64,000 nt of DNA from UMGS1590 sp963558655 (lineage in GTDB: Bacteria > Bacillota > Peptococcia > Peptococcales > Peptococcaceae). The DNA lies in the NCBI GenBank assembly GCA_963558655.1, contig CAUWHJ010000007.1, positions 1 to 64,000 on the forward strand. The letters are read 5' to 3'. The notes beneath the pieces are model-generated. The model was not told the origin of the DNA, did not search any database, and was given only the letters and a program-made list of their open reading frames with translations. Every line of letters starts with the position of its first letter. Position 1 is the first letter of the stretch. The translations under genes and the position numbers were made by a program. This document shows positions 52,506 through 60,774 of the stretch, piece after piece.

Positions 52506-53423
52506 GTGCGTATCGAACAGCTTGAATACGTGCTACAAGTGGCCAATTATGGCTCTCTGTCGCTGACGGCAAAGAAAATCAATGTCGGCCAGCCTACGCT
52601 GTCGGCAGCCATCGCCGGTTTTGAGAAAGAGCTTGGCCGTTCGGTCTTTCGGCGCACCCGACGCGGCATGGATTTGACCGCTTTTGGCCGTGAAATTTTG
52701 CCGCTCGTGGAAAAAGCCGTTGATGATTATTATGATATTCGCAAAAAAGCCGGCATCACCACGCCTGCCAACCTCCATGTGTATTTACAGGCAACCACGT
52801 TTACAAGCGGCGTTTTCAACGAAACGCTGTTTCACACACGCAGTATGTTCCCAGAGGTGTCGTTCTCTTTGCGGCAGGGGCTTATCAGCGATGTGTTGCA
52901 CGATATTGCCGATAACACCGCATCGATTGGACTTTCGGCGGCGCTCGACTTTAACCTCAGCCGCCATCGTGAATACGCCAACAGCTTGAATCTGCGCTTA
53001 ATGCCGCAATACAACGACAACCTCTGTTTGTTTGTCAAAAGCGGTGGCGCTTTTCAATCGTTAGAATGTGTGCGTTTGTCGCATTTGCCAGGCAATGTGC
53101 CGCTTTCTGTGCCGCATGATTTGCTTGAGTTCGGCTTTATCAAGTCGCAAAGCCGCTGGACAGAGCTGCCCTCTCATCTTGTCTTTCAAGATGCCGCCAG
53201 CTTGTTCCAATACGTCTACCGCAGCGACGGCATCGGCATCACCAGTATGCTGACAGCCAAGCTCAATCCTCTTTTTACCAGCGGTCTGCTCAAGACCGTC
53301 AGCCTCACCGACACACCGGTGAATCTGGTGCACTACCTCACCTATCCAATGGGTCAGGTGCTCTCCGATGTCGAAGCAGACATCATTCAGCAAACAGAAA
53401 CGTTTTACGAACATCTGAACTAA
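52506..53423 (+). CDS. LysR-family regulator in the trk operon
   Basis: 305 residues. The wHTH is QLEYVLQVANYGSLSLTAKK, then NVGQPTLSAAIAGFEKELG, residues 4-45; the effector domain follows. A GTG start follows AAAGGAG. It is 11 nt upstream of trkA and read from the same strong promoter, so it is made together with the K+ uptake system. Its effector is unknown; control of the divergent mgtC genes or autoregulation is possible. Confidence 0.88.
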   Translation: MRIEQLEYVLQVANYGSLSLTAKKINVGQPTLSAAIAGFEKELGRSVFRRTRRGMDLTAFGREILPLVEKAVDDYYDIRKKAGITTPANLHVYLQATTFTSGVFNETLFHTRSMFPEVSFSLRQGLISDVLHDIADNTASIGLSAALDFNLSRHREYANSLNLRLMPQYNDNLCLFVKSGGAFQSLECVRLSHLPGNVPLSVPHDLLEFGFIKSQSRWTELPSHLVFQDAASLFQYVYRSDGIGITSMLTAKLNPLFTSGLLKTVSLTDTPVNLVHYLTYPMGQVLSDVEADIIQQTETFYEHLN

Positions 53424-53434
53424 GGAGGCTCCCC

Positions 53435-54808
53435 ATGCATATCGTTATTGTTGGTGTCGGTAAAATCGGCAGCATTATTTGTAAAGAATTGGCCAGCGAG
53501 CATGATGTGGTCGTCATCGAGCAGAACGCCGAAAAACTGGAATCCTTCATCAATACCACCGATGTCACCGGCATTGTTGGCAATGGTGTTGATGTGTCGG
53601 CGCTCATGACTGCCGAAACGGCGCACTGTGATGTGTTTATTGCCGTCACTGCCGAAGATGAAATCAACATCATTTCCTGCATTTTCGCCAAAAAGATGGG
53701 CGCAAAATACACCATCGCCCGTATCCGTGAGCATGAATACACCGCTCACCAGAACTTCATCAAAGAAAGCATCGGCATTGATGCCATCATCAATCCGGAA
53801 CACGAATCGGCACGCCGCATCACCGACTTGCTGCGATTCCCTTCAACGACACGCGTAGAGTCGTTTTTGCGTGGTAAAATCAACATTGTTGAATATCTTT
53901 TGCCGGAAGGGCACCCTTTCGTGGGGCAAACGCTCATCGAGTTCCAAAACCAGTTCAAAGAACACGTTCTTGTCGCCATTGTTGAGCGTGACGGCAAAGC
54001 CATTATTCCAAACGGGAATTTTCGCCTGGAAGCCGGCGACCTCATTCATGTGAGCGGCTCTGTCTCTGAAATTTTGAATTTCTTCCGGCTTGACGGCCAA
54101 GGCAATAAATACCGCCGCATCAAGTCGCTGATGATTATTGGCGCCGGCCGCCTCACCCACTACCTGCTCAAGGAAATTGAGGATAGCCACACCAAGTACC
54201 ACATCAAAGTACTTGAAAACAACCGCAGCACCGCCGAAATCATGGCACGGCTGCATCCCAATGTAGAAGTTGTTTTTGCCGATGGCTCAAACTATCGCAA
54301 TCTGGAAGAAGAAGGCATTGTCAACTACGACTGCCTTATCGCCCTCACCGGCATTGACGAAGAAAACATTCTCATCTGTATGTATGCCCACAAATGCGGT
54401 ATGCACGATTACATCGCCAAGGTCAACCGCACGCAAATGCTCGAAATTCTGGGCGAAAATCGTCTCAAAGGCGTCATCACGCCGGGCAACATCATCGCTG
54501 ACACCATCTTGCGTCTGATTCGTGCCGTTGTTGACACCCGCGGTAAAGATGTGGAAGCGCTCTATCGTCTCGCCGACAATCAGGTGGAAGCCTTGCAGTT
54601 CTGCGTGCCAAAAGATTCCAAGCTCGTTGGGCGCAAGCTCATGGATTTGCCAATCAAAGACAATATCCTCATCGCCGCTGCCATCACCGGCAACGACACC
54701 CGTCTGGCGCCAAGCGGGCAAACCGTGTTCCATGAAGGGGATATGATTATCGTCACCACCACTGACCATTCCCTCCGCAGCATCGACGACATTCTTGCAA
54801 AGGGGTGA
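53435..54808 (+). CDS. trkA: Trk K+ uptake regulatory NAD-binding protein TrkA
   Basis: 457 residues, the duplicated form: TrkA_N (MHIVIVGVGKIGSII, NAD(H)-binding glycines), TrkA_C (about 140-220, LPEGHPFVGQTL), a second TrkA_N with MIIGAGRLTHYLLK and a second TrkA_C (about 375-457). It gates TrkH in response to nucleotides. AAGGAGG precedes the ATG. TrkH follows 4 nt after the stop. Confidence 0.96.
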   Translation: MHIVIVGVGKIGSIICKELASEHDVVVIEQNAEKLESFINTTDVTGIVGNGVDVSALMTAETAHCDVFIAVTAEDEINIISCIFAKKMGAKYTIARIREHEYTAHQNFIKESIGIDAIINPEHESARRITDLLRFPSTTRVESFLRGKINIVEYLLPEGHPFVGQTLIEFQNQFKEHVLVAIVERDGKAIIPNGNFRLEAGDLIHVSGSVSEILNFFRLDGQGNKYRRIKSLMIIGAGRLTHYLLKEIEDSHTKYHIKVLENNRSTAEIMARLHPNVEVVFADGSNYRNLEEEGIVNYDCLIALTGIDEENILICMYAHKCGMHDYIAKVNRTQMLEILGENRLKGVITPGNIIADTILRLIRAVVDTRGKDVEALYRLADNQVEALQFCVPKDSKLVGRKLMDLPIKDNILIAAAITGNDTRLAPSGQTVFHEGDMIIVTTTDHSLRSIDDILAKG

Positions 54809-54812
54809 GCTG

Positions 54813-56258
54813 ATGAATCGACACATGGTCATTTATGCAACTGGCCGCGTTCTTTTCGTGGTCGGCTTGCTCATGTTTCTGCCCATTGTGGTGGCCATTA
54901 TCTATCATGAAGGCTTCGCCACCATTGGCCCGCTCTTTTTATCCATGCTCATCACCACAAGCGCCGGTGCCATCATGGCTGCCAAACCACCAAAACGCCG
55001 CTCCATCTTTGTGCGTGAAGGGCTTGCCATCACAGGGCTTTCCTGGATTTTACTGGTTATTTTCGGCAGCCTGCCTTATCTTTTCACCGGCGCCATTCCC
55101 TACATTCCAGACGCCATCTTTGAAACAGCCTCCGGCTTTACAACCACCGGTTCGAGCATTCTCAACGAAATCGAACCACTGCCACATTCCGTGCTGTTTT
55201 GGCGCAGCTTCACCGTCTTTATCGGCGGCATGGGGATCTTGGTATTTGCCGTTGCTTTGCTGCCAAAATCGAGCAGCGATGACATTCACCTGCTGAAATC
55301 GGAAATGCCCGGCCCAACCTTCGACAAAGTGTTGTCACGCATCCGCACCGTGGCGCGTGTGTTTTACATCATCTACACCGTACTCACACTGACACTCATT
55401 GTCGCCCTCATCTTGGCCGGCATGAATCCTTTCGATGCCATGCTGCACGCCTTTGCCACGGCCGGTACAGGCGGCTTCAGCCCGTACACCGCTTCCATCG
55501 CCGCCTTCCATTCGGTGCCAATCGAAATCATCCTCGCCATTTCCATGCTCATCTTCGCCATCAACTTCAACCTCTATTTCTACGCGCTGCGCGGACGCTG
55601 GCGTGAAGCCTTGAAAAGCGAAGAACTACGCTGGTTTTTAATTATCATCTTCGGCGCTGTTGGCATCATCTCCCTGAACATTCTGCCGATGTACGACAAC
55701 CCCTGGACGTGTGTCAAAGACGCCTTCTTCAACGTTGCTACCATTATTTCTACCACCGGCTTCTGCACCATCGACTTTGCACAGTGGCCAATGTTCAGCC
55801 AGCTCGTTCTGCTCATGCTCATGTTCATCGGCGGCTGCGCCGGTTCCACCGCCGGTGGGCTTAAAGTCAGCCGCGTTATTGCTCTTGTCAAAATGGGTGT
55901 GCGTAAATTGCGTGAAGCCGTCAATCCTAAACGCGTCAGTGTCGTTGTCTATGAAGGAAAACCGATGACAGAACGCGCACAAAACGACATCGCCCTCTAT
56001 TTCATCCTTTATGTCATTCTTTTCTTCGCCCTCGTCATCTTAATTTCCTTTGAAAACTTTGACTTCGCCACCACCTTCAGTGCCGTTGCCTCCACCTACA
56101 ACAACGTTGGCCCAGGGCTGGGCGCTGTCGGTCCAAGTGGTAATTTCAGCGGTTTCAGTGGCTTCTCCAAAATCGTGCTCTCTTTCGGCATGGTCGCCGG
56201 TCGCCTCGAAATCGTACCAATTATCCTGCTTTTCGCACCAAGAACTTGGCGTGCATAA
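54813..56258 (+). CDS. trkH: Trk K+ transporter membrane subunit TrkH
   Basis: 481 residues with four M1-P-M2 repeats. Pore-loop segments are visible as ETASGFTTTGSSIL, FATAGTGGFSPYTASI, NVATIISTTGFCTIDF and AVASTYNNVGPGLGAVGPSGNF, whose glycines line the K+ filter. GGGGTGA precedes the ATG at 54813. It takes up K+ (possibly with Na+ or H+), controlled by TrkA. The operon ends at the terminator 56267-56291. Confidence 0.95.
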   Translation: MNRHMVIYATGRVLFVVGLLMFLPIVVAIIYHEGFATIGPLFLSMLITTSAGAIMAAKPPKRRSIFVREGLAITGLSWILLVIFGSLPYLFTGAIPYIPDAIFETASGFTTTGSSILNEIEPLPHSVLFWRSFTVFIGGMGILVFAVALLPKSSSDDIHLLKSEMPGPTFDKVLSRIRTVARVFYIIYTVLTLTLIVALILAGMNPFDAMLHAFATAGTGGFSPYTASIAAFHSVPIEIILAISMLIFAINFNLYFYALRGRWREALKSEELRWFLIIIFGAVGIISLNILPMYDNPWTCVKDAFFNVATIISTTGFCTIDFAQWPMFSQLVLLMLMFIGGCAGSTAGGLKVSRVIALVKMGVRKLREAVNPKRVSVVVYEGKPMTERAQNDIALYFILYVILFFALVILISFENFDFATTFSAVASTYNNVGPGLGAVGPSGNFSGFSGFSKIVLSFGMVAGRLEIVPIILLFAPRTWRA

Positions 56259-56266
56259 TATAGAAA

Positions 56267-56291
56267 AGACGTTGCCATTTAGGCAACGTCT
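56267..56291 (+). terminator. trkH terminator, first copy of a repeated hairpin
   Basis: AGACGTTGCC and its complement around ATTTA, 8 nt after trkH. The same 25-nt sequence recurs exactly 200 nt downstream at 56467. Here the T tract is missing (TCAGAC follows), suggesting that later insertion displaced the original tail. Confidence 0.7.
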
Positions 56292-56441
56292 CAGACTGTA
56301 GATAACCCCCTTATCAGGGACAGTGAAGCATCTCGCAAATCGTTTATTCTCACACAGATATACTTGAAAAACCGCGATATGAACGACTTTATAACGCACT
56401 TAGGAAAATTATTGAGAACTCAAGAAAAGTCCTGCTGCTAG
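56292..56441 (+). pseudogene. ORF remnant inserted in the trkH terminator region
   Basis: One frame stays open after the first hairpin and reads ...DNPLIRDSEASRKSFILTQ, then IYLKNRDMNDFITHLGKLL and RTQEKSCC before a TAG at 56439. It has no start codon or SD and looks like the C-terminus of a gene cut by recombination. It is AT-rich like the genes to its right. I cannot name the family; a mobile-element protein is likely. Confidence 0.4.
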
Positions 56442-56466
56442 GCAACAAGACTTTTTCGACAAGCTG

Positions 56467-56495
56467 AGACGTTGCCATTTAGGCAACGTCTTTTT
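56467..56495 (+). terminator. Second copy of the trkH hairpin, with T tract
   Basis: Identical 25-nt hairpin to 56267-56291, here followed by TTTTT. The 200-nt period makes this a direct repeat bracketing the ORF remnant, as expected of a duplication created by insertion or recombination. Confidence 0.75.
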
Positions 56496-56611
56496 CTATG
56501 CCTGTCAAAACGCAACAAGACACGCTTATAGATAAACATTCATGCCAGCGTACTGCAAGGTCATATTGTATGTGTTAAAACATATCCCGCAAATAATAAG
56601 AACTATGTTAT

Positions 56612-56624
56612 ACTATATAATAGT
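56612..56624. promoter_or_regulatory. Palindrome at the XRE promoter
   Basis: ACTAT-ATA-ATAGT is a perfect palindrome overlapping TATACT/TATAAT-like -10 sequences, 25 nt before the XRE start. Autoregulation by the XRE protein is inferred. Confidence 0.35.
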
Positions 56625-56648
56625 TTTTTTGAGAAAGGCGGTAAGCAG

Positions 56649-56870
56649 ATGGCTGGAAAAAGCAAATATACTTTTGAAAGTAAAATCCATATATATCGGG
56701 CAACCAAGCGAATGACGCAACAGGAACTTGCTGATTTAGTCGGAGTGTCCCGCCAGACCATCATGCAGCTTGAACGAAACCGTTACAACCCATCAATGCT
56801 CTTGGCATATAGCATCGCGAAAGTGTTCGATGTTACGATTGAAGATTTGTTTGATTTTAAGGAGGCATAG
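56649..56870 (+). CDS. Small XRE/Cro-like regulator
   Basis: 73 residues, a single HTH_3 domain: MTQQELADLVGVSRQTIMQLERNRYNPSMLL (in pieces) with the typical YNPS and DVTIEDLFDF ending. This YdzF/YgzD-like class is often found beside small membrane proteins in acquired cassettes of Bacillota. GAAAGGCGG precedes the ATG. It is followed by a membrane protein 3 nt downstream. Confidence 0.9.
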   Translation: MAGKSKYTFESKIHIYRATKRMTQQELADLVGVSRQTIMQLERNRYNPSMLLAYSIAKVFDVTIEDLFDFKEA

Positions 56871-56873
56871 AAA

Positions 56874-57221
56874 ATGGGGGATTTATTCTATTTCTTGCTG
56901 TCCAACCGACAGATAACTTTTGTTAATATGGTTATCGGTGTGCTCCTGTTTATAGCCCTTTTGTTTCTGTTTTTCTGTAAAAGCAGCCGAGATGAACGCG
57001 GCAGAAAAATTATCGGAAAAGCCAGTATCGTAGCATTGATCTGTTTTGGCATTTGCGCTACACTATTCAGCCATTACATGCAATATATTGCTGTTCAACA
57101 ATCATCTGGCGGAGAACTTGTGTTGGACGCCATTTTAGCTGTAAATGCTATTCAGCTAATTTTCAATATAACGGTAATTGTTGAGAGCGCAGGAATACTT
57201 ATTTTAAAACACAGAGAGTAA
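56874..57221 (+). CDS. Small membrane protein in XRE cassette
   Basis: 115 residues, not recognised beyond being membrane-bound. Three hydrophobic segments (about 15-36, 49-68 and 84-108) with a charged loop KSSRDERGRK. AAGGAGG overlaps the end of the XRE gene, so the two are coupled. In similar cassettes such a protein is paired with the regulator; a role in sensing or stress is only inferred. Confidence 0.8.
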   Translation: MGDLFYFLLSNRQITFVNMVIGVLLFIALLFLFFCKSSRDERGRKIIGKASIVALICFGICATLFSHYMQYIAVQQSSGGELVLDAILAVNAIQLIFNITVIVESAGILILKHRE

Positions 57222-57357
57222 TCTGTCACATTGCAAATACAGATAGCCGTCTTTGACGACTATTTATTTTTACTAAAATGTATGAAATACTTTTCATTCA
57301 GGCAGAAATAGTATATACTTTAGATGTAGAAGTGAACACATTAAGGGAGGTGTCATA

Positions 57358-57954
57358 ATGAAATCAAAAAAAGAAAACAACGATTTTAACCAGATTCAAG
57401 ACAAGCTAAAAGCAAATGGATTCCAAGAAAAAAATGTTACAATGTCGTCCGGAAAAGCTACGGTTTTAGGGATTGTTTACGCACTCCCGTTCATCATCAC
57501 TTTAGGCTTATTGTATCGCTTTCTCTTAATTGAAAGAGCGCATTTATTAGACATCGGCGGACTTTCTTTTTACATGATGTTTCTAGCTATTATTGCTCTC
57601 TCTATTGTCATGCATGAGTTGTTGCATGGGATCGGTTGGGCTATTTCAAGCGGCGAAGGCTGGCAGGTGGTTCGGTTTAATATCAATGCAATGATGCCAA
57701 GTTGTGCTTGTAAGACAGTGCTAAAAAAGAAAGCATACCTCATTGGCGTTTTGGCACCTTTTGTACTATTGGGATTAGGCAGCGTACTGTTTGTTGTCGT
57801 ATATCCCGGTACAATCTCCCTGCTTGCCCTAATGGTCAATATCATTGCCGCAGGAGCAGATTTGCTTATCGCCCTTAATGTATTAAAAGAAGAAGGGAAC
57901 TGCCTCATTGCTGACCACCCAACAGAAGCCGGCTATATCGCCTTTTATAAATGA
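57358..57954 (+). CDS. DUF3267-type membrane protein with HExxH motif
   Basis: 198 residues. Four membrane segments (about 36-56, 65-85, 125-150 and 155-172). MHELLHGIGWAIS carries HELLH near residue 82, the zinc-binding motif of zincin/site-2-protease-like membrane peptidases of the DUF3267 group. GGGAGG precedes the ATG. Third gene of the AT-rich cassette, separated from the second by 136 nt. Substrate unknown. Confidence 0.85.
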   Translation: MKSKKENNDFNQIQDKLKANGFQEKNVTMSSGKATVLGIVYALPFIITLGLLYRFLLIERAHLLDIGGLSFYMMFLAIIALSIVMHELLHGIGWAISSGEGWQVVRFNINAMMPSCACKTVLKKKAYLIGVLAPFVLLGLGSVLFVVVYPGTISLLALMVNIIAAGADLLIALNVLKEEGNCLIADHPTEAGYIAFYK

Positions 57955-58077
57955 AAATGGTTACACCGCACACGCATAGCGAAACATCTTTGCAGCTTTT
58001 TGTTTATTCACCCTCGCCGCCATCACCACCTTTTTCACGTCGTTTGGCGCCTTTTGTGCGCATTAAAAAATATACAA

Positions 58078-58112
58078 AAAACACCTGTCAGTGACTAACT
58101 AACAGGTGTTTT
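58078..58112 (-). terminator. Terminator of the Na/Pi-cotransporter-like gene
   Basis: An 11-bp perfect stem AAAACACCTGT with a 13-nt loop is followed by TTTTTTG on the minus strand. Confidence 0.85.
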
Positions 58113-58120
58113 ATCATGAT

Positions 58121-59842
58121 TTAAGCAAGAACCATCTTTTCATCGTCATCACTATGTTTGAGATCAAGACTTACCGCATGATGTTCATAAGCCTGATCGG
58201 CCAAATCCATGCAAGCCGACCCAATGGATTCAAGGCTCTGCAAAAGTTTACCGAACGGCACGGTAAGACTGGCATCACATTTGCCCTTACGCACACGTTT
58301 CATATGGGCTTTGAACATGTCGTCACGAAGATCGAAAATTTCAGAACGGGTCAGTTCAAGCTTCTTGTAGTCAACCTCTTCCACATCGCCAACCAAACCG
58401 ATGATGGAGGTTTCATACATGGTAATGAGCTTCTGCATAAAGGTGAGAATATCATCAATAGCCACTTTAGAATAGTCGCTGGTTTTGTCTTCATCCACAT
58501 TGCAGATGTTTTGACTGATTTCGCGCAAGTAATCCACAATACGATCCAGGTTATCAATGATGAAAACCATGTTGGTCGTACGAATGGCCTGCTTTTCGTC
58601 TACCTTACCAGCAGAAAGAATCGCTGATAAGTAGGCTTGTATCTTGTTATTGAGGAGTTTGAGTTCCTCGGTTGTTGCAAGCATTTTCGTGCACACCTTC
58701 GGTAGTTTTTTCTCGCTGGAGTTTGCCATTTTATAGAGCATACCACGCACGAGATCGGTGACACGAACCGTTTCATTGGAAGCAAGTTCGATGGCTGCCA
58801 CAGGCTGACCGAGCACTTTGCGGTCAAGATAACGCGGTTCAGAGATAGCTCGAGTAACCGTAGCACCTTCCTTATCAGGCAAAAGTTTACAAACAATCTT
58901 TACCATCAGGAAAACAAGTGGCGTCCAAATAAGCGTCATAATAATATTAAAGCCCGTATGTGCATTAGCGATCTGACGTGAAATGACTTCGATCTCCGGC
59001 CCTTTTGGCGAAATGGCTTCAATAATGTGTGCGTAAGGCTGAATGAGCCAAATGAAAATCAATGAACCACTAACATTAAAGATGCAGTGCGCGGCTGCGG
59101 TACGCTTAGCATTGAGACTAAGACCAACGGAAGCGATGATGGCAGTAATCGTTGTCCCAATGTTATCACCAAAAAGCACTGGCAGCGCACCGGTAAGACC
59201 AATCAGACTGCCGCCGTCAGGCCCAGCCGTAGAAGCAATGTTCTGAAGCACGGCAATGGTAGCACTGGAACTTTGTACAAGCAAGGTCATGCAAAGACCG
59301 GTTAAGAGACCAAGAATTGGCACATCTGCCACGCGCTGAATGGCCTCGGCGAAAACCGGACTGGTTGCCAAAGGTTTCATAACAGAACCCATAATCTCGA
59401 TACCGTCAAAGAGCAAACCAAAGCCGAAAATCGTAGCACCAATATCTTTGATTTTTTCCTTCTTGCCAAAGAAATAGAAAAGGAAACCGATGATGATAAT
59501 CAGATAAATATAATCGCTGAGTTTGAAGGCAATAAGTTGAGCCGTAATCGTAGTCCCAATGTTGGCACCAAAAATGATAGAGATGGCCTGTGGCAACTTC
59601 ATCAGCCCGGCGCTGACAAAGCCGATGGCCATAACCGTGGTTGCCGAGCTTGACTGCAACACCGCCGTAACCAGTGCCCCCGAAATAACACCAAAAACCG
59701 GATTTTTGGTCAACATACCGAGAATCGTACGCATACGTTCACCGGCAACCTTTTGCAGGCTGTCACTCATCAAATTCATCCCATAGAGGAAAATGGCGAG
59801 CCCTCCAAACAGCCCAAAGACAATTTGTAGCGTCTCATTCAT
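58121..59842 (-). CDS. Na+/phosphate cotransporter-family protein with PhoU-like domain
   Basis: 573 residues. Two inverted NptA/PNaS repeats carry the signature QSSSATT (near residue 63) and QSSSATI (near 195), each followed by a GANIGTT or GDNIGTT segment. About ten membrane segments fill residues 5-335. The C-terminal 190 residues form a soluble PhoU-like helical domain with many charged residues. It likely moves phosphate with Na+. It has a promoter at 59902-59930 and is alone. GC content rises here compared with the cassette to the left. Confidence 0.92.
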   Translation of the reverse strand: MNETLQIVFGLFGGLAIFLYGMNLMSDSLQKVAGERMRTILGMLTKNPVFGVISGALVTAVLQSSSATTVMAIGFVSAGLMKLPQAISIIFGANIGTTITAQLIAFKLSDYIYLIIIIGFLFYFFGKKEKIKDIGATIFGFGLLFDGIEIMGSVMKPLATSPVFAEAIQRVADVPILGLLTGLCMTLLVQSSSATIAVLQNIASTAGPDGGSLIGLTGALPVLFGDNIGTTITAIIASVGLSLNAKRTAAAHCIFNVSGSLIFIWLIQPYAHIIEAISPKGPEIEVISRQIANAHTGFNIIMTLIWTPLVFLMVKIVCKLLPDKEGATVTRAISEPRYLDRKVLGQPVAAIELASNETVRVTDLVRGMLYKMANSSEKKLPKVCTKMLATTEELKLLNNKIQAYLSAILSAGKVDEKQAIRTTNMVFIIDNLDRIVDYLREISQNICNVDEDKTSDYSKVAIDDILTFMQKLITMYETSIIGLVGDVEEVDYKKLELTRSEIFDLRDDMFKAHMKRVRKGKCDASLTVPFGKLLQSLESIGSACMDLADQAYEHHAVSLDLKHSDDDEKMVLA

Positions 59843-59901
59843 GATTGACTGTATCCACCCTTTCGCTATTAACGGAACGCTTACATTTTCTTAACAATCA
59901 T

Positions 59902-59930
59902 AGAATAGCACGCAAAAGTCTTATCGGCAA
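59902..59930 (-). promoter_or_regulatory. Sigma-A promoter of the Na/Pi-cotransporter-like gene
   Basis: TTGCCG, a 17-nt spacer and TATTCT on the minus strand, 60 nt before the start codon. Confidence 0.55.
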
Positions 59931-59973
59931 CAACATTTCCGTTAACTCTTTGTTAAATCTATGTAAAGTTAAA

Positions 59974-60024
59974 GGCTCGCCCACGGGCGTCCACTCCCAA
60001 AGGAGCAACGTTCGTGAGCGAGCC
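59974..60024 (-). terminator. Terminator of the LCP-tagA operon
   Basis: GGCTCGC and GCGAGCC form a 7-bp outer stem with a structured loop; on the minus strand CCTTTAAC follows. It lies 11 nt beyond the tagA stop. Confidence 0.6.
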
Positions 60025-60034
60025 ACTTATTCCG

Positions 60035-60760
60035 TTATCGGCTGATTTTCTGCCGCAGCACCTTGAGCACAAAGCGCGGCAGTGCCAGCGCGCGTTTCCA
60101 GCGTTTACGGTCGCTGGCGATGCGATAAAGCCATTCCAGCTTCAGGCGAATAAAAATCTCTGGCGCACGCTCCACACGGCCGGAGAGCACGTCAAAGCTG
60201 CCGCCGACACCAATGCCCACCGGCACACCACATTCCGCCAGATGGTCGTCAATAAACTGTTCCTGATAAGGCGAACCCATGCCCACCAAAAGAATGTCTG
60301 GCTGTGCCGCTTTAATGTCAGCCACCACTGCCGCAGGCCCTTCATTGCGGAAATAGCCATGATGGGTGCCTACAATACGCACGCCAGGATACTGTGCACG
60401 CATATTGGCTGCTGCTTCGTCCACAACACCCGGCTCCGCGCCCAAAAAGTACAGCGAAAGGTTTCGTGCTGCGCTTTCACGGCACAGGGCTTCTGCCAAT
60501 TCAATCCCCGTTACGCGCGCCGGAAACGGTGTGCCCAGAATACGCCCTGCCAAAAGCACCCCCTGCCCGTCCGCCGTTACCAACGCGGCACGATTGATCA
60601 GCTGATGCAGCGCCGGTGTGCGGGTGGCATTATCAAGAATTTCTGGATTGGCAGTGACCACCTGATGCGCTCCGCCTTCACGCACAAAATCTGCAATGCG
60701 GTTCAGCGCTTCCGCTTCCGTCACAGCGTCAATGCCGACGCCCAATACGTTGTGTTTCAT
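60035..60760 (-). CDS. tagA: WecG/TagA/CpsF-family glycosyltransferase
   Basis: 241 residues. The GT26 signature motifs are TANPEILDNATR, TADGQGVLLAGR, FLGAEPGVVDEAA and VGMGSPYQEQFI, then GVGGSFDVLSGRVERAPE. It transfers N-acetylmannosamine (in B. subtilis TagA) to lipid-linked GlcNAc made by TagO, beginning the wall-polymer linkage unit. The C-terminus has the basic amphipathic helices typical of membrane association. It follows the LCP gene by 14 nt. Confidence 0.92.
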   Translation of the reverse strand: MKHNVLGVGIDAVTEAEALNRIADFVREGGAHQVVTANPEILDNATRTPALHQLINRAALVTADGQGVLLAGRILGTPFPARVTGIELAEALCRESAARNLSLYFLGAEPGVVDEAAANMRAQYPGVRIVGTHHGYFRNEGPAAVVADIKAAQPDILLVGMGSPYQEQFIDDHLAECGVPVGIGVGGSFDVLSGRVERAPEIFIRLKLEWLYRIASDRKRWKRALALPRFVLKVLRQKISR

Positions 60761-60774
60761 GCTTCTCTCTCCTT

